64,000 bases of DNA from Geobacillus genomosp. 3. Its GTDB lineage: Bacteria > Bacillota > Bacilli > Bacillales > Anoxybacillaceae. The translations under genes and the position numbers were made by a program. A model generated the notes under the pieces. The model was not told the origin of the DNA. It searched no databases and saw only the letters and a list, made by a program, of their open reading frames with translations. Shown here piece by piece: positions 56,988 through 64,000 of this stretch. Numbering within the stretch: position 1 is the first letter of the stretch; each line of letters begins with the position of its first letter. The DNA is taken from positions 868,001 to 932,000 of the forward strand of contig NC_022080.4 in NCBI RefSeq assembly GCF_000445995.2. Reading direction: 5' to 3'.

Positions 56988-57854
56988 ATGAAAACGATCG
57001 GATTTATCGGTCTTGGCGTTATGGGGAAAAGCATGGCGCATCATTTGCTGAAAGCGGGCTACCCGCTTCTCGTCCATACACGCACAAAGGAAAAGGCGCT
57101 CGACTTGCTTGAAGAAGGAGCTGTCTGGAAGGACACGATCGCCGACTTGGCGCGGGAGGCGGACGTTGTCATGACAATGGTCGGCTATCCGCACGACGTA
57201 GAACAAGTGTACTTGGGCGAAGGCGGCATTTTGGAAAATGCACGGCCAGGGACGTATGTCATCGATATGACCACATCGACGCCAACGCTGGCGCGGGCTA
57301 TTTACGAAGCGGCCAAACAAAAAGGGATTCACGCGTTGGATGCCCCGGTGTCGGGCGGCGACATTGGGGCCCGCGAAGGAACGTTGACGATCATGGTCGG
57401 CGGCGATGAAGAAGTATTTTTGGCGTGTAAGCCGATCCTTGAGCGTCTCGGTACGAACATCGTCCTCCAAGGAAAAGCCGGAGCCGGCCAGCATACGAAA
57501 ATGTGCAATCAAATCGCCATTGCCACCAATATGATTGGTGTTTGTGAAGCGATGGCGTATGCGAAACGAGCTGGGCTCGATCCGCTGAAAGTGTTGGAAA
57601 GCATCGCCAAAGGGGCGGCAGGGAGCTGGTCGCTGAGCAACTTGGCGCCGCGCATGCTGTCCGGTGATTTTGCGCCTGGGTTTTACATTAAACATTTCAT
57701 TAAAGATATGAAAATTGCGCTTGAGGAAGCCGAACGCATGAATTTGCCGCTTCCTGGCCTCGCGCTCGCCAAACAAATGTACGAAGAACTGGCGCAGACT
57801 GGGGAGGAAAACAGCGGCACGCAGGCGCTGTACAAGCGCTATGTTGAGAAGTGA
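56988..57854 (+). CDS. ykwC: NAD(P)-dependent beta-hydroxyacid dehydrogenase, YkwC-like
   Basis: This 288-residue enzyme of the 3-hydroxyisobutyrate dehydrogenase family has the Rossmann loop FIGLGVMGKSMA, the substrate motif DAPVSGGDIGAREGTL and catalytic Lys in GAGQHTKMCNQ. It oxidises or reduces a short 3-hydroxy acid, substrate not known. Start ATG 56988 follows GGGGAGGGGC. Gene order after mcpC fits B. subtilis ykwC. Confidence 0.9.
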   Translation: MKTIGFIGLGVMGKSMAHHLLKAGYPLLVHTRTKEKALDLLEEGAVWKDTIADLAREADVVMTMVGYPHDVEQVYLGEGGILENARPGTYVIDMTTSTPTLARAIYEAAKQKGIHALDAPVSGGDIGAREGTLTIMVGGDEEVFLACKPILERLGTNIVLQGKAGAGQHTKMCNQIAIATNMIGVCEAMAYAKRAGLDPLKVLESIAKGAAGSWSLSNLAPRMLSGDFAPGFYIKHFIKDMKIALEEAERMNLPLPGLALAKQMYEELAQTGEENSGTQALYKRYVEK

Positions 57855-57857
57855 TAT

Positions 57858-57883
57858 GGGGCGGTTTTCGCCCCGTTTTTTTG
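57858..57883 (+). terminator. Terminator of ykwC
   Basis: GGGGCG pairs with CGCCCC around a five-base loop and is followed by T7. Confidence 0.88.
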
Positions 57884-57909
57884 TTGCAAAATATATTTAT
57901 CGAAAAATA

Positions 57910-57971
57910 TTGAATATTTTTTCTTACGAGGGTATAGTAAAGATATGGGGCACATACTAACCGGTTAGTAT
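57910..57971 (+). promoter_or_regulatory. Promoter and palindromic operator of the acyl-CoA operon
   Basis: TTGAAT (57910-57915) and TATAGT (57933-57938) are 17 bases apart. At 57954-57971 lies the perfect 18-base palindrome ATACTAACCGGTTAGTAT, just downstream of the expected start point. It is the likely operator of the TetR-family protein encoded in the operon. Confidence 0.75.
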
Positions 57972-57987
57972 AAAAGGAGGGGATGGC

Positions 57988-59196
57988 ATGGACTTTTCTT
58001 ATTCGCCGAAAGTCCAAGAGTTGATCAAAAAATTAAGCGCTTTCATGGAAGAGTACATTTATCCGAACGAGAGGGTGTATGAGGAGCAGCTGAACGCCCA
58101 AGAGTCCAGATGGTCAGACGTGCCGCCCATCATCGAAGAGCTGAAGGAAAAAGCGAAAAAAGAAGGGCTTTGGAACTTGTTTTTGCCGGACAGCGAATAC
58201 GGTGCCGGCTTAACGAACGTCGAGTACGCGCCGCTTTGCGAAATGATGGGCCGCTCGCTCATCGCTCCGGAAGTGTTCAACTGCAATGCGCCGGATACCG
58301 GCAACATGGAAGTGCTCGTCCGCTACGGCAGCGAGGAACAAAAACAAAAATGGCTCATCCCGCTCTTGAACGGCGAAATTCGTTCGTGCTTTTCGATGAC
58401 CGAACCGGACGTCGCGTCAAGCGATGCGACGAACATTCGCGCTTCGATTACCCGTGATGGCGATGAATACGTCATCAACGGGCGAAAATGGTGGTCGTCC
58501 GGCGCCGGTGACCCGCGCTGCAAAGTCGCCATTGTGATGGGAAAAACGAATCCGGATGCACCGAAACATGAGCAGCAGTCGATGATCATCGTTCCGCTCG
58601 ATACACCGGGTGTGAAAATCGAACGGATGTTGCCGGTGTTCGGCTTTGATCATGCGCCGCACGGACATGCAGAGATTACATATGATCGCGTGCGGGTGCC
58701 GAAAGAAAACATCATTTGGGGGGAAGGAAAAGGGTTTGCCATCGCCCAAGGGCGGCTCGGCCCGGGGCGGATTCACCATTGCATGCGCTTGATTGGGGCA
58801 GCGGAGCGGGCGCTTGAGCTCATGTGCCGGCGCGTGCAGTCGCGGGTCGCATTCGGCAAACGGCTTGCGGACCATGGCGTCATTCGCGATTGGATCGCCC
58901 AGTCGCGCATGGAGATCGAACAGGCGCGTCTGTTGACAATGAAGGCAGCGTACATGATGGATACGGTCGGCAACAAAGTGGCGCGCAAAGAAATTGCCAT
59001 GATTAAAGTGGTTGCCCCGAACGTCGCCTTAAAAGTGATCGACCGCGCCATTCAGGCGTTCGGCGCCGCCGGGGTGAGCAACGACTTTCCGCTTGCCGCC
59101 ATGTGGGCGAACTCGCGCACGCTCCGGTTGGCCGACGGGCCGGATGAGGTGCATAAAGAGCAAGTAGCCAAGCTTGAATTGCGGCAGTATCAATAA
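57988..59196 (+). CDS. Acyl-CoA dehydrogenase, ACAD11-like
   Basis: This 402-residue FAD enzyme has the ACAD fold with [17 protein letters not shown] and [14 protein letters not shown] in the middle domain. Its C-terminal [20 protein letters not shown] motif is characteristic of the ACAD10/ACAD11 branch, which in animals is fused to an APH-type kinase like that encoded at 62349. In the Pseudomonas lva system a related enzyme acts on phosphorylated hydroxyacyl-CoA. ATG 57988 follows AAGGAGGGG. It is first in a TetR-controlled operon. General beta-oxidation is the alternative. Confidence 0.9.
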   Translation: MDFSYSPKVQELIKKLSAFMEEYIYPNERVYEEQLNAQESRWSDVPPIIEELKEKAKKEGLWNLFLPDSEYGAGLTNVEYAPLCEMMGRSLIAPEVFNCNAPDTGNMEVLVRYGSEEQKQKWLIPLLNGEIRSCFSMTEPDVASSDATNIRASITRDGDEYVINGRKWWSSGAGDPRCKVAIVMGKTNPDAPKHEQQSMIIVPLDTPGVKIERMLPVFGFDHAPHGHAEITYDRVRVPKENIIWGEGKGFAIAQGRLGPGRIHHCMRLIGAAERALELMCRRVQSRVAFGKRLADHGVIRDWIAQSRMEIEQARLLTMKAAYMMDTVGNKVARKEIAMIKVVAPNVALKVIDRAIQAFGAAGVSNDFPLAAMWANSRTLRLADGPDEVHKEQVAKLELRQYQ

Positions 59197-59219
59197 ACAA
59201 GGGGGAGGAAGTGGCGTCC

Positions 59220-60002
59220 ATGCATGTGCTCGACTTATTTAAAATCGCAGGAAAAACAGCCATCGTCACCGGCGGCGGGCGCGGCCTTGGTGAACAGATC
59301 GCCGTCGGCCTCGCCGAAGCCGGGGCGAACGTTGTCGTTTGCTCACGGAAGGTGGAAGCGTGCGAGCAAGTGAAAGAAAAAATTGAACAGCTCGGCGTCC
59401 GCTCGCTCGCGCTCCGATGCGATGTGACGAACCCGGAGGAAGTCAAACACGTCGTCGAAACGACCGTCAAAGAGTTTGGCGGCATCGACATTTTGGTGAA
59501 CAACAGCGGAGCGACGTGGGGGGCGCCGGTGGAAGAGATGCCGCTTGACGCATGGCAAAAGGTGATCAATGTCAACGTCACCGGCACGTTTTTGATGAGC
59601 CAGGCGGCCGGCAAAGTGATGATCGAAAAACAAACGGGCGGCGCCATTGTCAACATCGCTTCGGTCGCCGGCCTTGGCGGCACGCATCCTGATATTTTAA
59701 ATACGATTGGCTACAACACGAGCAAAGGGGCGGTCATTACGTTTACGCGCGATTTGGCCGCCAAGTGGGGAAAACACGGCATTCGCGTCAATGCGGTGGC
59801 GCCCGGCTTTTTCCCGACGAAAATGTCGCGCGTCATTCTTGAGCGCGTCGGTCAAAAAGTGTTGGAACATACGCCGCTCGGCCGCTTTGGCGGCGAGGAC
59901 GACTTAAAAGGCGCTGTCTTGTTCCTTGCTTCACCGGCGTCCGCGTTCGTCACGGGCGCGCTGTTAGTCGTTGATGGCGGCAGCCATGCAACCGGCATTT
60001 AA
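59220..60002 (+). CDS. SDR-family oxidoreductase of the acyl-CoA operon
   Basis: This 260-residue SDR has TGGGRGLGEQIA, NNSGATWGAP, catalytic Ser in IASVAG, and YNTSKGAV, and ends VVDGGSHATGI. It belongs to the group often annotated 3-oxoacyl-ACP reductase or gluconate dehydrogenase. In the operon it could interconvert oxo- and hydroxyacyl-CoA. ATG 59220 is preferred; GTG 59211 sits too close to the RBS GGGGGAGG. Confidence 0.85.
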   Translation: MHVLDLFKIAGKTAIVTGGGRGLGEQIAVGLAEAGANVVVCSRKVEACEQVKEKIEQLGVRSLALRCDVTNPEEVKHVVETTVKEFGGIDILVNNSGATWGAPVEEMPLDAWQKVINVNVTGTFLMSQAAGKVMIEKQTGGAIVNIASVAGLGGTHPDILNTIGYNTSKGAVITFTRDLAAKWGKHGIRVNAVAPGFFPTKMSRVILERVGQKVLEHTPLGRFGGEDDLKGAVLFLASPASAFVTGALLVVDGGSHATGI

Positions 60003-60022
60003 CGAGAAAAGGGGGAAACGAA

Positions 60023-61642
60023 ATGAGCGAAAAACGGGCTTTGCCCCTTTATCCGGAGCATGTGTCGTTTCATATCGACATTCCGGACAAAACGGTATGC
60101 GATGTACTTTATGAGCGGGCGGCGCAATTCGGCAGCCAGCCGGCGCTGACGTTTTACGGCAAAACGATGACGTATGCCGAACTCGCCGCGGCGGTCAATC
60201 GCTTTGCCTCAAGCCTGCAGGCGCGCGGCGTGCAAAAAGGCGACCGCGTCGCGATTATGCTGCCGAACTGCCCGCAATATGTCATCGCCTATTACGGCAT
60301 TTTGCAGGCGGGCGCGATCGTCACACAAGTGAACCCGATGCTTGTTGAGCGCGAACTTGCCTATTTGCTCAAAGACTCCGGCGCCGAGACGATCGTCATG
60401 TATGAACCGCTTTACCCGCGCCTTGCCGCAGTCAGAAGCGAGACAGCCGTCAAGCAGGCGGTCACTGTCAGCTTCGGGGCGCCGCCGTCCACGGCGCTGG
60501 CGGCTGGAGATGTCACATTGGATGAGTTTCTCGCCGAAGGAAGCGGAGCGGTGCGCCCGGTGCCGATTCAACCTGCTCATGACATCGCCGTGCTGCAATA
60601 CACCGGTGGGACGACAGGGCGCTCAAAAGGGGCGATGCTCACTCACCGCAACATTTTGGCTAACGTCTTGCAATGCGCCGAGTTTTTCAAAGGGACGTTT
60701 GAGCTCGGAAAAGAGCGGTATTTAACGGTGATTCCGTTGTTTCATGTGTTCGCCATGACATCCGGCATGAATTTGGCCATTTACCAAGGAGCGGAAAATA
60801 TTTTGCTGCCGCGCTTTGAGCTGAAAGAAGTGCTCGAGACGATCCGCGACAAACAGCCGACTGTGTTTCCGGGCGTGCCGACGATGTACGTTGCCATTAC
60901 AAATACGCCGGGTGTCGAACAGTACGGCATCAGCAGCATCAAAACGTGCAATAGCGGCAGCGCGCCGATGCCGCTTGAATTGATGCGCGATTTTGAGTCG
61001 AAAACAGGGGCGGTCGTCCTTGAAGGGTACGGCTTGTCCGAAGCATCGCCGGTAACGCACTGCAATCCGCCGTTTGCCACGCGTAAGCCGGGGACAGTCG
61101 GCATCGGCATGCCGCTCACCGAATACAAGGTCGTCGACGTGGCGACCGGCACACAGGAATTGCCACCGGGTGAAGTCGGTGAGCTCATCATCCGCGGGCC
61201 GCAAGTAATGAAGGGCTACTGGAACATGCCGGAAGAAACGGCGGCAGCGCTGCGCGACGGCTGGCTGTATACCGGGGATTTGGCCACGATTGATGAGGAA
61301 GGGTATGTGACGATCATCGACCGGAAAAAAGACATGATCATCGCCGGCGGGTACAACGTTTATCCGCGCGACATCGAGGAAGTGCTGTATGAACATCCGG
61401 CGGTGAAAGAAGCGGTGGCGATCGGCGTGCCCGATCCGTACCGGGGCGAAACGGTGAAGGCCATCATCGTCTTAAAAGACGGGCAAGAGGTGGGGGAAGA
61501 CGATATTCTCGCTCATTGCCGCCAAAACTTAGCGGCGTATAAAGTGCCGCGTATCATCGAGTTTCGCACCGAACTGCCGAAAACAAACGTCGGCAAAATT
61601 TTGCGCCGCGCTTTGCGCGAGGAGGCGTCCCGCCCGCAATGA
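60023..61642 (+). CDS. Acyl-CoA ligase (long-chain fatty acid-CoA synthetase family)
   Basis: This 539-residue AMP-forming ligase activates a carboxylic acid to its CoA ester. The ATP loop is YTGGTTGRSKGAMLTH; EGYGLSEASPVTH, the YTGDLATIDEEGY motif and the final catalytic Lys in TNVGKILRRALRE are present. It resembles LcfA/FadD13-type ligases. GGGGGAAACG precedes the ATG. Its substrate would be an acid processed by the dehydrogenase and kinase of the operon. Confidence 0.92.
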   Translation: MSEKRALPLYPEHVSFHIDIPDKTVCDVLYERAAQFGSQPALTFYGKTMTYAELAAAVNRFASSLQARGVQKGDRVAIMLPNCPQYVIAYYGILQAGAIVTQVNPMLVERELAYLLKDSGAETIVMYEPLYPRLAAVRSETAVKQAVTVSFGAPPSTALAAGDVTLDEFLAEGSGAVRPVPIQPAHDIAVLQYTGGTTGRSKGAMLTHRNILANVLQCAEFFKGTFELGKERYLTVIPLFHVFAMTSGMNLAIYQGAENILLPRFELKEVLETIRDKQPTVFPGVPTMYVAITNTPGVEQYGISSIKTCNSGSAPMPLELMRDFESKTGAVVLEGYGLSEASPVTHCNPPFATRKPGTVGIGMPLTEYKVVDVATGTQELPPGEVGELIIRGPQVMKGYWNMPEETAAALRDGWLYTGDLATIDEEGYVTIIDRKKDMIIAGGYNVYPRDIEEVLYEHPAVKEAVAIGVPDPYRGETVKAIIVLKDGQEVGEDDILAHCRQNLAAYKVPRIIEFRTELPKTNVGKILRRALREEASRPQ

Positions 61643-61656
61643 TAGAGGCGGCTTGC

Positions 61657-61686
61657 GGCCAAGTCCCGAGCAGACTTGGCCGTTTT
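61657..61686 (+). terminator. Weak terminator before tetR
   Basis: GGCCAAGTC pairs with GACTTGGCC and is followed by only four T, so partial readthrough into tetR is likely. TACAAT at 61691-61696 may be a -10 for tetR. Confidence 0.6.
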
Positions 61687-61736
61687 ATGGTACAATAGCT
61701 GGCAGTGACTACATGTAAGGCAAGAGGTGGGAAGGC

Positions 61737-62312
61737 ATGAGGGAAAAAATTATCGCTGCCAGTGTCGAACTATTTGAACAAAACGGATTTAGCGAAACGT
61801 CGATTCAAGATATCGTCGATGCTCTTGGGGTGACGAAAGGGACGTTTTACTACTATTTCAAAAGCAAAGAAGAGCTGCTCATGGACATTCACCTTCGCTA
61901 CATTGAAGGATTGCTTAGCGAACAGGCGCGCATTATGAATGATGAACAGCGGTCAGTGCGGGAAAAGCTGTACGCCATCGTTTATATGCTCATTCACAAC
62001 GTCGACCGGCAAGGGAGGCAGGCGCGCATTTTTTTCCGTGAAATGAAACATTTGAGCGAGGAACATTTGCAAAAGGTGAAAGAAAAGCGTGACTTGTTCC
62101 GCTATCAGTTGCAAGCGTTAATTGAAGAAGGGATGAAAAGCGGCGAGCTGCGCCGCGATTTGTCGCCATCGATTGTCACCCTCACTGTACTCGGGGCGGC
62201 CAATTGGAGCTATCATTGGTTTCGACCGGATGGTGAGCTGACCGATGCCGAAGTGGCTGAACAAATGGTGACCATTTTGCTTGACGGGATGAGTGGGTTG
62301 CGCGTCTCATAG
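61737..62312 (+). CDS. TetR-family repressor of the acyl-CoA operon
   Basis: This 191-residue regulator has an N-terminal HTH (FSETSIQDIVDALGVTKGTFYYYF) and a C-terminal acyl-binding-type domain with WSYHWFRPDG. FadR/PsrA-like TetR proteins of this shape bind acyl-CoA. The palindrome at 57954-57971 is the likely target. GTGGGAAGG precedes the ATG. Confidence 0.88.
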   Translation: MREKIIAASVELFEQNGFSETSIQDIVDALGVTKGTFYYYFKSKEELLMDIHLRYIEGLLSEQARIMNDEQRSVREKLYAIVYMLIHNVDRQGRQARIFFREMKHLSEEHLQKVKEKRDLFRYQLQALIEEGMKSGELRRDLSPSIVTLTVLGAANWSYHWFRPDGELTDAEVAEQMVTILLDGMSGLRVS

Positions 62313-62348
62313 ATCAGGCTAAACGCGTTTACAAAGGGGGAGAGGGAG

Positions 62349-63407
62349 ATGACTGCCATCATTCCGGTGCGCAAAGGGGAGGAATTGCCGGCTGAAAAGC
62401 TGGGGCAATTTTTACGCACGGTGTTGCCGGATATGCCGGACGGGGAGCTTAAGATTCAGCAGTTTTCGGCCGGACGGTCAAATTTGACGTATTTGCTTCG
62501 CTGCGGGGAGTGGGAGGTGGTGCTGCGCCGCCCGCCGTTTGGCCCGGTGCCGCCAAAAGCGCACGATATGAAGCGGGAGAGCACGTGGCTTGCCGAGATT
62601 CATCCGCTCTTCCCGCTGGCGCCAAAGCCGTTTTATTTTTGTGAAGATGAGTCTGTGATCGGCAGCCCGTTTTTCGTCATGGAACGGCGTCATGGTGTTG
62701 TGATTGATAGTGATTTTCCAGACGACATCGACCCGACGGAAGACATCTGCCGCGGCATTTCCGAGACGATGGTCGAAACGCTTGTGCAAATTCATCAAAT
62801 TGACTATACGAAAACGCAACTTGCTCAAATGGTGAAGCCGGAAGGGTTTATGGAGCGGCAGGTGCATGGCTGGATTCAACGCTACGAACGGGCGAAAACA
62901 GATGATGTTCCAGCGGCCGAGGCGCTCATGAAATGGCTGGCTTCCCATATTCCAACGCAGCGTGAGGCGACGGTCATCCATTATGATTTTAAGCTTAATA
63001 ACGCCTTGTTTGCTGAAGGCGATGTAACAAAAATGGTCGGTTTGTTCGATTGGGAAATGTCGACCGTTGGCGATCCGCTTGCCGATTTGGCGGTGGCGAT
63101 GAGTTACTGGATAGAGGAAGACGATCCGCCGCTTGTCAAACACGGTTTCGGGCGCACACCGGTCACCGTCCGCCCCGGCTTTTACACGCGTGAACAGTTT
63201 ATTGCCGCCTATGCGAAAAAAAGCGGCCGCGACGTTTCCGATATGCATGTGTATTTAACGTTTGCTTACTTTAAATTGGCCGTCATCTGCCAACAAATTT
63301 ATTACCGCTATCGCCGCGGCCAGACGAACGACGAGCGGTTTCGCCATTTCAACCAGTTTGTCGAGGCGCTCATCGAACATGCGTGGCAGTTGGCGACAGG
63401 GCGGTGA
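62349..63407 (+). CDS. APH-type phosphotransferase, LvaA/ACAD11 N-terminal domain type
   Basis: This 352-residue kinase has the APH fold: FSAGRSNLTYLL near the ATP loop, VVLRRPPFGP, the catalytic loop VIHYDFKLNN (D in place of the usual HxD), and the metal site LFDWEMSTVGDPLADLA. It resembles the N-terminal domain of ACAD10/11 and LvaA, which phosphorylate the 4-hydroxyl of 4-hydroxyacyl-CoA, more than antibiotic kinases. It is downstream of the dehydrogenase, SDR and ligase genes. GGGGGAGAGGGAG precedes the ATG; a weak cre-like TAAACGCGTTTACA lies at 62320. Confidence 0.85.
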   Translation: MTAIIPVRKGEELPAEKLGQFLRTVLPDMPDGELKIQQFSAGRSNLTYLLRCGEWEVVLRRPPFGPVPPKAHDMKRESTWLAEIHPLFPLAPKPFYFCEDESVIGSPFFVMERRHGVVIDSDFPDDIDPTEDICRGISETMVETLVQIHQIDYTKTQLAQMVKPEGFMERQVHGWIQRYERAKTDDVPAAEALMKWLASHIPTQREATVIHYDFKLNNALFAEGDVTKMVGLFDWEMSTVGDPLADLAVAMSYWIEEDDPPLVKHGFGRTPVTVRPGFYTREQFIAAYAKKSGRDVSDMHVYLTFAYFKLAVICQQIYYRYRRGQTNDERFRHFNQFVEALIEHAWQLATGR

Positions 63408-63413
63408 AGAAGC

Positions 63414-64000
63414 ATGATCACAAAAGTACATGTTGTACTGCGCAAAGAAGATATTGATGAAACCGCGCTCGCTGACGACAAAGTGGCCGTTGTGTTCGAT
63501 ATTTTGCTCGCTACATCATCGATTACCGCGGCGTTGGCGGCGGGCGCCCGCTCCGTCATTCCGGTGTACAACGCCGCCGAAGCGGAACAAGTCGGACGCC
63601 GGTTGCCTGATGGGAGCTATGAACTTGTCGGGGAAAGCGAAGGGCGGACGATTGACGGTTTCTACCCACCGACGCCGCTGTTTTTGCAAACGGTTTGCCC
63701 GGGGAAAACGGTTGTCTTATCGACGACAAACGGCACCGTGGCGCTTCGCAAGGCAATGGCGGCCCGCGCGGTCTATGCGGCGAGCTTGCTGAACAGCCCG
63801 GCGGTCAGCGAACAGATCAGCCGTTCGCATAAAGAAGAGACGGTTATCGCCATTTGCGCCGGTTCATCCGGACGTTTTTGCCTGGAGGACTTTTATGGCG
63901 CCGGATATTTTGTCCATTGTCTAGTCGAGCGGGGGATCGCCGCGGCGGAGCTGTCCGACAGCGCGATGGCTGCTTGGCTGTTTTACCGGCAATACGCAGG
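63414..64000 (+). CDS. ComB-like 2-phosphosulfolactate phosphatase family protein, 3' end outside window
   Basis: The frame is open from ATG 63414, 6 bases after the kinase stop, to the window edge, giving at least 195 residues. Motifs of the ComB family are DILLATSSITAALAAGA, STTNGTVALRK and AGSSGRFCLEDFYGAGYF. The family removes phosphate from 2-phosphosulfolactate; in spores of bacilli sulfolactate is made this way. As it follows the kinase, a link to phosphorylated hydroxy acids is also possible. Confidence 0.83.
   Translation, partial: MITKVHVVLRKEDIDETALADDKVAVVFDILLATSSITAALAAGARSVIPVYNAAEAEQVGRRLPDGSYELVGESEGRTIDGFYPPTPLFLQTVCPGKTVVLSTTNGTVALRKAMAARAVYAASLLNSPAVSEQISRSHKEETVIAICAGSSGRFCLEDFYGAGYFVHCLVERGIAAAELSDSAMAAWLFYRQYA

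Noticed and set aside
62320..62333. cre site TAAACGCGTTTACA before the kinase gene
   Set aside because: Two mismatches to the consensus and position inside an operon make a CcpA role weak; only noted in the gene entry.

Overview
The window looks like chromosome of a thermophilic Bacillaceae, most likely Geobacillus or a close relative. Reasons: protein sequences and G+C-rich codon use typical of that genus, sporulation and germination genes, CtsR operators upstream of clpE, a preQ1 riboswitch ahead of queCDEF, and gene order partly matching the Bacillus subtilis ykv-glcT-ptsGHI-mcpC-ykwC region. No rRNA, tRNA or CRISPR array was seen.

Layout. 1-3 kb: end of an acetyltransferase gene, then a TetR-controlled ABC-2 exporter operon. 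3.4-5.5 kb: Tat-exported PhoD phosphatase followed by a frameshifted tatA. 5.6-20.2 kb: a hexuronide/glucuronate regulon. It contains the 3' remnant of a Na+/solute symporter behind an intact promoter, a GPH symporter, a ROK repressor, uronate isomerase, beta-glucuronidase (one-base frameshift), a LarA-family nickel enzyme, an SDR mannonate oxidoreductase, LarE, gluconokinase, LarB, LarC (two overlapping frames) and a nickel permease. 20.3-33.7 kb: clpE, a YtkA-domain lipoprotein, a YkvI-like carrier, a chemoreceptor-like protein, a gerA-type germination operon and queCDEF. 33.7-40 kb: ykvS, a ykvT-like cortex hydrolase with a premature stop, small and low-complexity genes, an SDR, a PAS histidine kinase and a hydrolase. 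39.8-45.1 kb: glcT and ptsGHI. 45.1-57.9 kb: yyaC, a GNAT gene, an MCP, odhAB, an IS110-family element, an SDR and ykwC, with two related noncoding remnants resembling IS200/IS605 right ends. 57.9-64 kb: a TetR-controlled acyl-CoA operon (ACAD11-like dehydrogenase, SDR, acyl-CoA ligase, TetR, APH-type kinase) followed by the start of a ComB-like gene.

Most interesting reading: the 9.4-20.2 kb operon appears to encode a nickel-dependent route glucuronide -> glucuronate -> fructuronate -> mannonate -> gluconate -> 6-phosphogluconate. A LarA homologue would act as the mannonate/gluconate 2-epimerase. The cluster carries the genes to make the nickel-pincer cofactor and to import nickel, and the usual mannonate dehydratase and KDG genes are absent from the window. 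Second, the 58-63.4 kb operon has the same parts as the lva (levulinate/4-hydroxy acid) pathway and may degrade 4-hydroxy or 4-oxo acids through phosphorylated acyl-CoAs.

Several genes carry single-base lesions (tatA, uidA, ykvT). Two of the three are +1 changes in short homopolymers, so sequencing error has to be excluded before calling them pseudogenes.
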